The notes beneath the pieces were generated by a model that had not been told where the DNA came from, did no database searches, and saw only the letters and a list, made by a program, of their open reading frames with translations. Shown here in pieces: positions 34,090 through 46,500 of a DNA stretch of 64,000 nucleotides; within the stretch, counting starts at the first letter, position 1; the number at the start of each line of letters is the position of its first letter. Position numbers and translations under genes: made by a program. This DNA is from Sipunculus nudus (lineage: Eukaryota > Annelida > Sipuncula > Golfingiida > Sipunculidae). The stretch is taken from positions 104,299,142 through 104,363,141 of the forward strand of contig CM049306.1 in the NCBI GenBank assembly GCA_026874595.1, written 5' to 3'.

Positions 34090-34480
34090 AATGCTTTTAT
34101 CATAACTAAGATAGATTATGAATTGCCTTATAATAGTGCTTTGATATCCGTCTTCATCAATCCAGAGGCTTCAGCAAATTCAGAACAGCGCTGCTCCTAT
34201 AAGCGGATGTTACAAATATGACCACATTATACCTATATTGCTTGAGCTACACAGGCTCCCTGTGATTCAACTCAAAAGATCAAAGACAAGTTAAAGACTA
34301 AATATCACCTAACTCCGGTCTTCTTACAAACCTCATTCATTAGTACACACCATGCAGCTAGATGCCTCAGATTAGCCCAGCATTCACCTTTTCAATAAAA
34401 ATTATCCGATTTCTGACAATTTACAAATTCCTTAAATTCTTCTGCAGAAAACAAAATCCCACCATCAGCAGGCCGATTGA
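34090..34480 (+). pseudogene. Second LINE fragment, C-terminal RT region
   Basis: Plus-strand pieces LQQIQNSAAP (~34170-34198) and DHIIPILLELHRLPVIQLK (~34220-34275) match the post-RT segment of LINEs (RLQ.IQN.AAR...DHI.P.L..LHWLPV). Frame breaks and stops follow. Orientation is opposite to the fragment at 31420-32600, with the hAT remnant between them. Confidence 0.72.
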
Positions 34481-35340
34481 GGTTTAATGTATTAATTACG
34501 GTACAGGCGTTCTCTAAGCAAAGAGGTAGAATTCAGGGACCTGGAATTTGCTGTTCTTTCTAAAATCATTCCTCTCTTAATATACAAAACGGAAAGAAAA
34601 AATATTTTTTTTTGTAACCCAGTTTTGAATAATTTCTTGATAAAATACTCAGAAATACTTATGACTTTACAACTGCATGGTATATTTCTACTCATTGATT
34701 TATGGTGTAGAAACATAGAATTAACCGTGATATCGATGGGGGCGCTATGATAGCAAACGTAACAGCCATACATTTGTTAGTCAACATCGGAAGTCGAGGA
34801 TTGAGTGACCCAGAATTCTAAACTTGTGAGGAATTTTCGCATATTTTTGTTGTAACGTCTGACTGGATCTCACTGAGCCTTTGCAAATACTAAGGTAAAG
34901 TATCGATTTATGAGAAATGAACAAATCCATCTTTCTACTAGATATATTTTGACTGGATGATATTAATATTTCAATACTGATGACATGTAGTGATGTCAAA
35001 ATTAATAATAAACTCAAAAGAATACCGGTATGTGATCATGTCATATTGAAAATGGATCCGTTTGTTAGGGTACTCTAATCCCAGCGATGTGTTGGATAGC
35101 TTGATATCAACAATCATAAGGTGTTACCAGTACTAGCATTACTGGTGTTCTGTGTAAGAGGCAATTCAGTGTGAAGAGTAACTCCTGAACGCCCAACAAA
35201 CCAGTGTTTTAAGAGTATCTGTGATGGTTAATACTAGTTAATGCCAAAGTCACATATGCACAGTAATTTTCATAGTCTCCCTCCGTCCTCGGATAATCAG
35301 TTCTATAAACAATAAAACAGGGATCCCCCAAAATTTGTGA
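34481..35340. other. Intergenic, no gene seen
   Basis: AT-rich. A GGGGGCGCTA at about 34738 resembles half of a CTCF site. No supported frame. Confidence 0.5.
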
Positions 35341-35740
35341 CGGTATTTGTGATGAAACACCACGAAACAGTCTTTTAAATTCTAATTTGAAGCAAAAAAC
35401 TGGCATCAGTTGATAAATTATCTTCTGCTGACTATTTGAATGCTGTATTATGCCAATACTTTGAAAAATTAAAGAGAACAAGTGTTTTGTACACCTGACA
35501 AGCGCCCAGCTTGATTGCGACATGTGCCACTAGGGGGCTCTGTATAACTGACATAAATGGCTACCGTATCTGCTGATAAACTGACTGCAACACAAAACAC
35601 TCATTTATCTTTATGTCTTAAATTTACGATACAGTATTGCATAGATAAATTCAACTTATGATAATTTCTCGATTGATGTTATTTTTTTGCTTAAAATTTG
35701 AAGTGAGGTGGGTGTTTCATTGTGTTTTGTCACATACCCA
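35341..35740. repeat. Diverged inverted-repeat pair flanking a CTCF-like motif
   Basis: The left arm ~35341-35422 reads in reverse complement GATAATTTATCAACTGATGC..TTTTTTGCTTCAAATT. The right arm ~35659-35740 reads GATAATTTCTCGATTGATGT..TTTTTTGCTTAAAATT. The match is roughly three quarters over 80 bases. Open frames on each arm are mirror images of this repeat, not genes. Confidence 0.6.
35527..35540 (+). promoter_or_regulatory. CTCF-like motif
   Basis: CCACTAGGGGGCTC fits the CTCF core CCASYAGRKGGCRS at all but one or two positions. It lies between the zinc-finger and alpha-catenin genes. Confidence 0.4.
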
Positions 35741-37386
35741 AAACACAGGTGTTTTGGGTGTTAAGGGGGACCAGAAAACAGTATCAGTCTGTAGTGTTCA
35801 CGCAGATTGCTGTAGGAAAATAATGGAGCATGGTTGTATTAGGGTTACTCAACATTGTCCAAATGTATCACTATGACTACACAAGGCAGGTAATGCGGCG
35901 GATGGTTTTATGGCAACCAAGGTAGGCTATAATACCAGAGTGGTGCCCTCTGGTACTATTGTACCATCAAGGAACATTGAGGTGTTGCTATGGTTTGTCA
36001 AAGTTGCCCACAGTTCTGCTAAGGACTGGCCTTGGTGTAGGTATGATTGGTGCCATGATTCTTTACAGCATAGGTGGTCACTGTCATATTAGTATAACCA
36101 AAGACAGTCTATATTTAATTGTTATAGACTAATTTCCATAATCAATTGACAGTTTACTTTTAGTCCAGGTAATTTAGCAATATATTGTTCGCCAGTTTTA
36201 TGGACACAATTTAGCCATGAATAATGTATATATACAGTAAAACCTCTCTTAGTATGACATGTCTAAATAGTAGACAATTTTTGAAAGTCTCATTTATGTA
36301 CTCCTTATTTATGCTTGGTTGATGTGGACACCTCTATTTTCTCAAAACTAAAGTGGGCACTTATGTCAAGCTAATGTGGGAAATGCACTAATTTTCTCTG
36401 TTGAAGTATCCTCTTATTTAAACTAAGCCTTATTTATGATATCTTGTGATATTAGTTAGGTAACATGAGGGCCTTCAGAATCAAATCATTTATCCATTCT
36501 TTACTTTTGACTCAATTCTTGATTCATTTCCTACTTAAGTAGTAAATTTCAGAAAAAAAATCAATTTTACCAAAATAGATTTTAATTAATATAAGCAAAT
36601 GAAAGAAAAATGTAACTCTCCCTTTGTTTGGCGCAGCCTTATGTTTCTATGAGAGTGGAGTGATCCACCAGTGAATATTTAAGGTAAATCTGGAGCACTT
36701 ATGCAATAAAGAGATTCATCACAAACTGCCTTGTCAAATTTGAGACCTCACGGAGCACTTTTATTCTGTAAAATGTGAATGTGTGACTGGGGCTTAGGCA
36801 ACATATCGGCCACCATTTATTACAGCAATAAAATGGAATTTAAATGTACATAATAAGCTTTGTTTTTCCTCCTCATTATTTTTTATGATATTTGACTCAG
36901 ATACACTTAACTGGAACATCACACTTTAGTATTTATACAAACTATTACTGGTACATGAATTACATGGAAAACGCACCCCATAGATTCAGATAATATGTGT
37001 GTCCTTCAAATTATGTGGAAAATGCATATCATTGGGTATATGAATTTGTGGTTAAAGAATGAAAATGTTAGCAATTTGTGGTTTATTAATATCTACATTT
37101 TAGAGTAGATAAATAAAGAATAAAGACAAGAACATACAGGAAATACACCTGTGGCTCAACTGAGATGCCTATCACACAGTGTGCAACTGGCAATCAGTCA
37201 GCTTTGAAGAAATTATCCTCTCATGACCCGAGCTTACCTAGGGAATTAATCAGGTATATAAATATCCACTTTGGACATCACTATTTTGTGTATGATCACA
37301 TATTCATGTTTATCATACATCTATTGAAAGAACCAGTCATTGTCCATTGCACATGTATATGTTTGCATTTGTTGTCTTTGATTCAG
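35741..37386. other. Upstream flank of alpha-catenin, no gene seen
   Basis: AT-rich. An isolated TACAGTAAAACCTC end at 36233 is the only repeat recognised. The polypyrimidine-AG acceptor at 37386 (GTTGTCTTTGATTCAG) shows a 5' non-coding exon upstream, not located. Confidence 0.5.
36233..36265. repeat. Solo end of a pogo/Tc-like MITE
   Basis: TACAGTAAAACCTCTCTTAG matches the left end of the complete element at 61493. No matching right end was found within 500 bases. Confidence 0.45.
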
Positions 37387-37396
37387 ACAGAGCAAA

Positions 37397-37513
37397 ATGA
37401 ACATCCACATCAGCCCTTCTCCCCAGGGCACCCTGCAGGTGAAGTGGGATCCCAAAAACCTGGAAATTAGGACCAAGTCAGTGGAGAAAACACTGGAGCC
37501 ACTAGTCACACAG
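37397..37513 (+). CDS. CTNNA: alpha-catenin exon 1 (aa 1-39)
   Basis: Starts MNIHISPSPQGTLQVKW and ends LEPLVTQ; donor GTAATG. It opens the beta-catenin-binding region. The exon itself begins at 37387. Confidence 0.95.
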
Positions 37514-40500
37514 GTAATGTGTCACAGCTGGCTTAGTACAGGGGATTTTTTGTCTTACCCGTATCATGCAATTTTTTTATACAAGAATTCTATGACAAAT
37601 GTACCTTTTTATGTGATTCTCTGTGACACATCATAGATTAGTTGTGAGGAACATATTGCTAAGATGTTACTAAGATCTTCTAAAGTATAGTAGGTAATGG
37701 TACTTTTTTCATCCCTGTTCAAGAATATTGATAAAAGTTTAAACAGGTTTCATCATTTTTGTCAACAAGTTGTATTAGATATTTCCATTCTACAAGAATG
37801 ATCATATTTGCATTATTAGTTTAATAAGAACACATTTACATCATACAGAGTCCATAGAAATGTGTGATATCACAAACATTTATGTTTCACTTTTACACAA
37901 ATAACTTAATGGAACAAGAACAGAGGGTGTTAAGAGAACATGGAAATTAAATTGGACTGAACTTTCAGGTTACAACATTGGTGGGACAGAAAGGACCATC
38001 AGGTAAGAAGAAGGGGAAGTCAAAGAAAGCTCATGTCCTGAGTGCAGCTGTCCAGAGAGCCACGGAGAACTTCATTGATAAGGGAGAACAGATCGCCCAT
38101 GAAAACCCTGAGATTCGCAATGAAATGATGACAGCTGTTGATGAAGTCAGAAAATCTGGTATGTATCAACTTCCAGTCACAAACAGTTTCATGTTCAAGG
38201 AATATAGCAAATACAGTATGCCCATAGAGATTTATTGTAAACATTTATTTCAGTTAGGTGTGTCTTCTGGATTATTTTCAATACTCTCTATATTAAAAAA
38301 ATGTAAAAATATTGAACCAAGCTATGTAACCTGAGTCATCATCCCTTATCAGGTTACTGTCTTATAGGTCCACATCCTGTGAAGAGTGCTGTCATAAAAT
38401 TTACAGCAGCTGTACTTTCTCAGTGTCTATTTCAAGCTCTGATTATTAGAAAACTTGTGTGTATACATCCAAACCAACCCACCATGACAGACATCATATA
38501 ACTGCTTCTCCATTTAATCATGCTTGTGTATAAATATTGATTTTTAATACAAAAAAAAACCCCATCTTTTTCTGCCATTTTATTCTTTCAAGCAAAGTAC
38601 CCAGTAAATATTGCTGATTTACCTTTGAACTGGTCTTACTTACGTTTGTTTTATCTGTTTATTATCCAGGTGAACTAATGAAAGCAGCTTCTGGGGAGTT
38701 TGCAGAGAACCCTTGTTCATCCATGAAGAGAGGTGAGATGGTGCGAGCTGCGCGTGGTCTCCTGTCCTCAGTGACACGTCTCCTGATCCTGGCAGACATG
38801 GTTGATGTCCATCTTCTTTTGAAGTCACTCAGAATTGTAAGTTCATTTAACCGGTTGATTGTTAAATATGAAAATGCTTGCTGGGAACATAATTTCATAT
38901 AGTGAATACAGAGGTAATAAAGCCATATAATCTGATTGGATATCATAAACTTACCGACCTCTCCATATAATTCTTCTGTTTTACCCTTCCTTGTTTTGTA
39001 TTCAGGTTGAAGATGACCTGGATCGCATCAGGAATGCTAACAGTCAGCAGGAGCTGATGTCAAGTTTCAAAGACTTTGGTCGCAGCTTGGTGGAACTGCA
39101 GGATCGTGCCTGTCGAAGACAACAGGTGAGTGAGGTTAATTCATTGACAATTACCTGATAATTATACAGTGAACCCTTAAATAGTCCACCATCCTATAGA
39201 ATAACCAATGTGGTCATATTGATTCGGTGGTCAAGGCAAATTGCCTTATATTCTGCTGGAGTCTAATGAAAAGGTGATTTCAGTTGTTTGGTTGGTTTAG
39301 TGATGGGCCAAATTAAAGTGGTTTTTCGAAAGTCAGTAGCTTTGCTGCCACTTCCAAGCGCTCAATTATCAAAGGCAACTATCGATTTAATCATTATCAT
39401 GATTGTTCTTTCCAGGCAAAAATTATTCTTCCAATTTTACAACATTCTGGGCTTCATATAATGACTCTGTGTTCCCAAATAACTTCCATATGTAACTGAG
39501 TTTGACATGGTAGATGCCAGAACGCATCATTTTGATCAAACTGAAAACTGACACTGAAAATCAAACAAATGTGACCAATTTTTTAAACCAAAAACTTATA
39601 GAAATAATTACCCCAAAGACTTTAGGCAGTTAACATTATACAAATGGATCATACGTGACTAATTATATTTTTAGATTTCAATTACTTTTTTTATATTTAC
39701 ACAAAAAATATATTGGCCCGTCATTTTTCTGGTGGGCCTGTGAAACCAGTATGCATGTTGGCAGCCATCAAAATTGTTAAAAAATGTAAGTCTTTGCTGG
39801 TGGTGAAGTTAAAATAATAGGCGGGAGTATTCATGAGGGCCAGCAAGAAGATGTCCTGGATTGTGGTTTAATTCTTGATTATTATAATTAATTCAAATGA
39901 AACTTTGAATAGCATATCTTAGTTATAATAGTAAAAAATATAAAAAGGCAAACTCTTCTGTTCTTAAGGTAGAATTTCTAAGACATGCAGGCTGGGTTAA
40001 GAAAGTATAGTCTCACAGATAATTGCATATTTCTTTATATTTGTCTGAACGGATTAATAATCGATCATCGATCGGTTAGCTCAAACCGATGATTGATAAT
40101 GAAGATGGAACTGACTCCCACCACTAGCTTGGTTATTTTAAAAAGATGGGGCTCATAGTTTATTACATGATAATTTACTGAATTTTGCTTGGTTCTAATT
40201 GAATGGAAATCTCTGAAATGAAAATATTAGATAAATAAAACTATATAATACTATAAAATACTATAAAGCAGCTTATTGGTGTAAGGAATGCATTGAGCAC
40301 TGAGTACTGAACTCGTCTATTTTGAGTTTACCTAAGTGAATTACACATCTTTGATCAAAACTAGATTTATATTAAAACCTCTACTTTTTGGTCCCTTGCT
40401 TAAGTTTGAATCGTGCATCATAAGAGTCTTATGTAACTCCACCATATTATGTGTATTCAAAGTGTTTATATGTCAAGGTACGGAGTAGCCTAGTGGTTAA

Positions 40501-43500
40501 GGTGTTGGACACCAGACCCACCAGAAGTGTATGTAAGTGATAACATTGTCATATTTGTGTCATATTCAGGATCTGAAGGATCCACGTCGCCGTGACGACT
40601 TGGCAGCTGCTCGTGCCACACTGAAAAAGAACAGTATGATGCTGCTGACAACATCCAAGGTTTGTATATTTGAAACAGAGGAACAGTGACATAGGAGAAT
40701 CTAATCATGATGGGAATAACCATGTTCAGGCTGTGATATTTTACTTAAATTATGGAGATAAAATCTGTTTTAAAGATGACTGGAAAAGTCACTTGCCAGA
40801 AATGAAAGTTTTAGGTTTAAATGTGGTTTTTAGCTCAGCTGACTATAAGTCATCTGAGCTATAGTCGTGGTCCATTGTCCGTCGTCCGTCCGTCCGTAGA
40901 TGTGGCACGTTTTGAAACCGTAAGACCTAGGAATCCAAAATTTGGCATAATGTTAGATGTCCCCAAGATCTCCTACCAAGCCGAAAACCGGGTCTTTGCG
41001 ACTTCGTTCCTTTGAGAAATTAAGGAAAAACCTCAATTGTTTATTAAAACCTATTTTCACACTTCAGGACTGCCTAATATCAAAACCACTCATCTGTTTT
41101 TCCTCATATTTACCATAAATATTCCTCTATATAGTTCCTATGTACATGCCAGAAATTATGTCTGTATTATATAATTGAAAAAAGTTATGGGCCCAAACAT
41201 AATGCATTTTGTAAAAAATCAGGAAAGATATTTGATCACTTAACACAAAACATGTTAAAGCTATGGACCTTTTTTCCAGTAATATAATTTTAATTAATCA
41301 AAATTAAATTGTATACCCAAAATTAGATCAAAATCTTTTAAATTTTTTAAAATATTAACAAAAATAAAAAATTGATACCTTAAATTTTGCCCAACTTTGA
41401 CCATGGCACGTTTTTTTCCTGTAAGTACTGTGGATTTAATTTTCACAGCATGTTTTTGTTAGCATTTTTTCTGTTAACACAAAAAATTTGAAACCAGTTG
41501 ATCAAAAACTGTAGATTTTATTCAAGTTTCAAGCACCATGTAACATATGGTTTACATCAAGTTAGTGTCATGCGGTTTGCAAGAGCTGAGCTCCCCAGCT
41601 TCAGCTCTCAATTCCTAAAATTTGGCATACACTTAGATGTCTCAAAATCCCCCGACCATGCCAAGAATTTGGTCACTAGTACATAATACCTTCGAGATAT
41701 TAATGAAAAACTTCATTTTTCCATTAAAAATCCATTGTTACACTTCAAGACTGCCTGATATCAAAACCACTGATCTGACTTTAATCATATATATTATACA
41801 TATTTTTCTATACATTCTATATGCACATGCCAGAAATGATGTCAGTATTGGGTAATTGTTTTAAGTTATGGGCCAAAACATAATGCACTTTGTAAAAAAT
41901 CAAGAAATATATTTACTCCCTTAACAAGAGGATTGCTGAAGCTAGAGATTTTTTGTCAGGGATGTAACATTTAATCAAGATTCAATTGAATACCCAAAAT
42001 TAGTTCTGAATTTTTCAAATTTTATAAGTTATTAGTTTATAAAATTAGTACCTTAAATTTTGCCCAACTTTGACCATGGCACGTTTGTTTCCTGTGAGCA
42101 CTGTTGATATGATTTTCATATCATGCACACATAATTATAAGGATTTCAGCTTTTTAGTTTAGAAAGTTGAAAGAAATTGGCCAAAAATTGTAGCTTTTAT
42201 TAATGTTTTTATGAGACCATGTCAGACCTTGGCTCTCTCCAGCCCCTCTTGAGTCACCTGTATGTTGACCTTGTTGAACTTTCAGCAAATTATGCATGCT
42301 TGAGGCAGCGTAAACTGGGGCAGCCAGGCAGCTTATGGCCAGCCACAGTTGATCCAGGTGTCCAACCCAACTCATCTAGTAGTTTTAACCAACAACATGA
42401 CAATAAACAATAAATTAATAAATTTTTATTGGTTTTTAATAACAAATTAAAGAAAAATAGAAAAGGAATTTGTTAGTTGATAATAACAGGAAATTAACTT
42501 GCAGTTACTGATGATATAAGAATCTTGTATCGATAGATAGAATGTCACATATTCCAAATAACACCATGCAGTCACCTATGGTATTTTTCAGTTCAATTTT
42601 AATGATAAAAAAGTAAATCATATTATTCATTACTAATCATTAGGGATCATATGAAGGAAATTAATGATAGAGGAAGATGCAGTTGATAATATTAATCTAG
42701 ATTCCTACTGTGTCTAGTGTGTACATTGATGTGAAATTAGTACAAAATGAATATATTACATTTATTTTTTTTATAATATAAATAAAAGCCATAAAACCAG
42801 GTACTTATGATCATTATTTAAATGTGTGAATTGTGTATATTCTGGATTCTCAACATCATTGTTTGGTGAAAACTGAATAAATACCAGACATGGTGCAAAT
42901 ACTTTGCAATTGTATTTAAATACGAATATGAATATGTACTCCATTATAAAATTTCTTTCATAAGAATGGGAATTCAGGTAAAAATGAAAGTATATGAATA
43001 CCAGTGCAAATACTTTCAAAATGTTTTCATGAATGCATTCATGAATATATTCTTTAATATTATTTTAATAATCATTTCAGTTATATCTTATTTTAAAAAA
43101 TCATACAATTCTCTTATTATTTTTAATAAAAATTATATTTGGGACAATATTTGTAATTTTGATAAACTCTTATTATTTTTAATAAAAATTGTATTTGGGA
43201 CAATTTGTAATTATTTTTAATAAATAGTTTAACTCTTATATTATATGTTCTGCTTATAAGTTATATGGCCAAGTCAAAATCTTTGTGACAAAAGCACTCC
43301 ATTTGTTAATAAAATAAATGAAATCAATCCTCTTCCCTGTCTCCAAAGGTACTATCAAAATCATACATAAGCTAAACAACAACAACTCATAATACAGCTT
43401 ATTTTTATTACCACATAAAACCAGCATGTGCCTCATTTCTAAATCATATTTTTTTATCATATATAACAGCTGAGCGCCGTGACCCATAGGTCCCTTGTTG

Positions 43501-46500
43501 AAGTGTCTCTCTCAAACAGTCTTTTATGCAAATCATGTGCATATTTACCTGATTTTACTTGAACTTTGATGCAGTAGGCTGTGCGTCATAGGAAAAGCTG
43601 TGGCCATTTAATCATATAAAAGCTGTGTATTTATACAAGATGAAGGTCTGGAAATATCTATCATTTCACAGATTATCTTTTTTCACTCTCACTTCTGGTA
43701 CAAAATAAAGATGTCTTCATCAAAGACTTATTGTATCCCTCTGTATTTCAAACATAATATTTCCCACTGTAGACTTTTTACAGCATCTGATATTTCTTGT
43801 AGGCATATGTCAGACACCCTGAATTAGCTGCTGCCAGAGCTAACCGAGACTATGTTCTGAAACAAGTCAGTGATGCAGTGACAACTATATCTGGTGTCGC
43901 CCAGGCAACAGGACAGTCTGAGGCCCATCCTTATGAGGGAGCTGGTGAGCTGGCTGCAGCGCTGGATGAGTTTGATGTAAGTTTCAGTCCACAGATTCAT
44001 ATCACCACATTCACATAATAGGCATGTTTAGACCAAATCTGTAGACTCACAGTTTAATTGTCTGGTATTAAAATGTAAATAAGGACAGAGTCTTTAGATA
44101 CCAGTAGTCCTAGCTGTCTTTTCTAATCAGGGAATACAGGATAATTTCATTTTTCAGTCAGGGAAAGTCAATGAAATTGAGTAAATTTAAAGAAAAAGTA
44201 AGAAAACTTAATTTGCACAAAACAGAAAATGATTTGTCTGTCTTTAATTGTTTCATGTCAACAGAGTAACTACCTTATGATTGGCAATGATCGCTTTTTA
44301 GGGTTGTGAGAGGAGAAGGGGGCCATAACACACGTGTTACAGTACATACTAGTGCAAATACGTGTATTTCATTTTAACCATATTCCCAAGAGTTCCTGTT
44401 CCCTGCAGTAAGAAATAAGATATGTCAAACTGATATTAGATCAATATAATTATCCTGGAATTTAGAAATTCATCAGGAAATATAAGGAAATTTTGTTTTC
44501 ATGTAATCCTGTGAACCCTAGAGGAAATCTTGTTTTTCAGTTTTGAATGATAGTTTATGTATACAAGTGTGACATTTTTTTATCAATTTTCAGCAAAAGA
44601 TAATCATGGATCCCATGAAGTACAACGAGGTGCGGTCTCGACCGTCTCTGGAGGAGCAGCTGGAGAGCATCATCAGTGGCGCTGCCCTGATGGCAGATTC
44701 CTCATGCACAAGAGATGAACGGCGAGAGAAAATTGTTCATGAGTGTAATGCAGTCAGACAAGCACTGCAGGATCTACTGACTGAGTATATGAATAATGTA
44801 AGTGTAGAATATCATGTATTCATCATTTAATCTGATGGTTCCAGAAGATCTTGTTTTCAGTTTGAATAACGTTTGTAATTAATTGAAGTACTTTGCCTCT
44901 TAAGCTTCCTTGCTTATCTTGCTTAATTAACAAATAAGTTTCTGTGTTTATAATTGATTACAGATACAGTTTACATGTTTATTACTTCATTTTTCAGATG
45001 TAAGTATTTTAACTCCTGCATATTTTATTGATAGCCTTTTCTGTTGCTATATTTTTATAACCCAACTTTCCTTGCTGACTAAAATTGTTGTCTTTTCTGT
45101 TCTTTGTATTATTTGTTAAACTAAATTTCTTTTGTCTGATATGTTTTCAGGCAACCCAGATATGATCCCATAATTTGATTCAGGGTTAATAATAAGATTT
45201 TGACAGCCAAAAGCTAAAGAAATCATAAGCCATTATTGATTGAGTTTATCTCAAGACAGTATTATGGAATATCATAAGTCAAGGGGTGATCCACATCCAT
45301 TTAAAAAAAGATGTTGCCTGTCATAAATTTTCTGTGGATTCAGTATTATTTAGAAATTTATTATATATGTCTTAAAAGATATTATATATGTCTTAAAATT
45401 TATTATATATGTCTTTTTTATAAGTTATTGTATATGTCTTAAAAGTTATTTTATTGTATGGATTATCCAGCAGCTTAGGTCTTTATGCTTGATTTATTTA
45501 ATTGCTGAATGTTTCAGTGCAGGAGACCAAATAGGTTTAAGGTAAACCTAGGCATATCAATGTATGGTTTGATTGAATATAGGAATGGAATTTGCATTTT
45601 GATTAGTCCCCACAAGTTAAAATGCACCAAGGAAGAGCATACCCTCATCCCGGACTAATCATATGTAACCTTCGAGGACGGCCATTTCATTGTTGGTGTG
45701 CACCACCGTTCACTTAGATACCAAATTTGAAATCCGTACATGTAATGTCCTTAATCAGCGTATTGGGACAAATGGGAACAAATATTCCTGTTCAAAGTGA
45801 ATGCATGCATTCATTATCATAAGAAACCTGCATGCAAAGAATTCCATTGCAGTGTTGCCACATCATGACTCCTATATTAATATCTCAAAGGAATATGTTT
45901 TAGTTTTAATATTTTAAATGTTAATGATAAAGTAAGATGTTTTATTCATATTTATTTTACAAGTAAATTAATACTGAATGAACTCCTGTGTATGTTAGGT
46001 GTGAATGCTGGACCAAGCATGTATAGTTTTCAGTGTACTCCATGACTTCCTAGGCATATCATTATAAGATGTTTACCACTTAATTGTTCCAGAACATCTG
46101 GATTTTAATCATTTGCATTTGATAAGTGAAAGAATACCAACATATGTATACATAATTGTAAGAACAAAGTGTGAGATGCTGCTTGTGATAGGGACATTCC
46201 TTGTCATACGTTAGGACTTTATTATCATATATAAAAAAATGCTTTTCTGTTTGGCATTTTTTACCTCCCTTTTCTCTGGAGTGGCAGCACTGGTTTTGCA
46301 TGTTTAATACCCCAGAAGAAAAAGTACATGCATGCAAATATGAGCATTTTCAGCAAACAGATAAATGTTTTATTGTTGACTTAATTATGAATTTAATTTT
46401 AGCATCGAGAATGTGGACTTCCAATATTTGCAACATGCATACTTATATAAACTGATATGTTTCTTGACTAACTTGTTTAAATGATTTGATTAACTTGGGA

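Noticed and set aside
35209-35876. Opposed frames of 104 and 72 codons as a divergent gene pair
   Set aside because: Their similarity is explained by the inverted DNA repeat; no protein family or splice signals support them.
39163-39260. Degenerate TACAGTGAACCC MITE in alpha-catenin intron 4
   Set aside because: Only one end with weak similarity and no matching right end, so not listed as an element.
40478-40530. Possible tRNA gene
   Set aside because: Only an A-box-like segment is present; no anticodon stem, B box or acceptor closure, so a SINE fragment is more likely.
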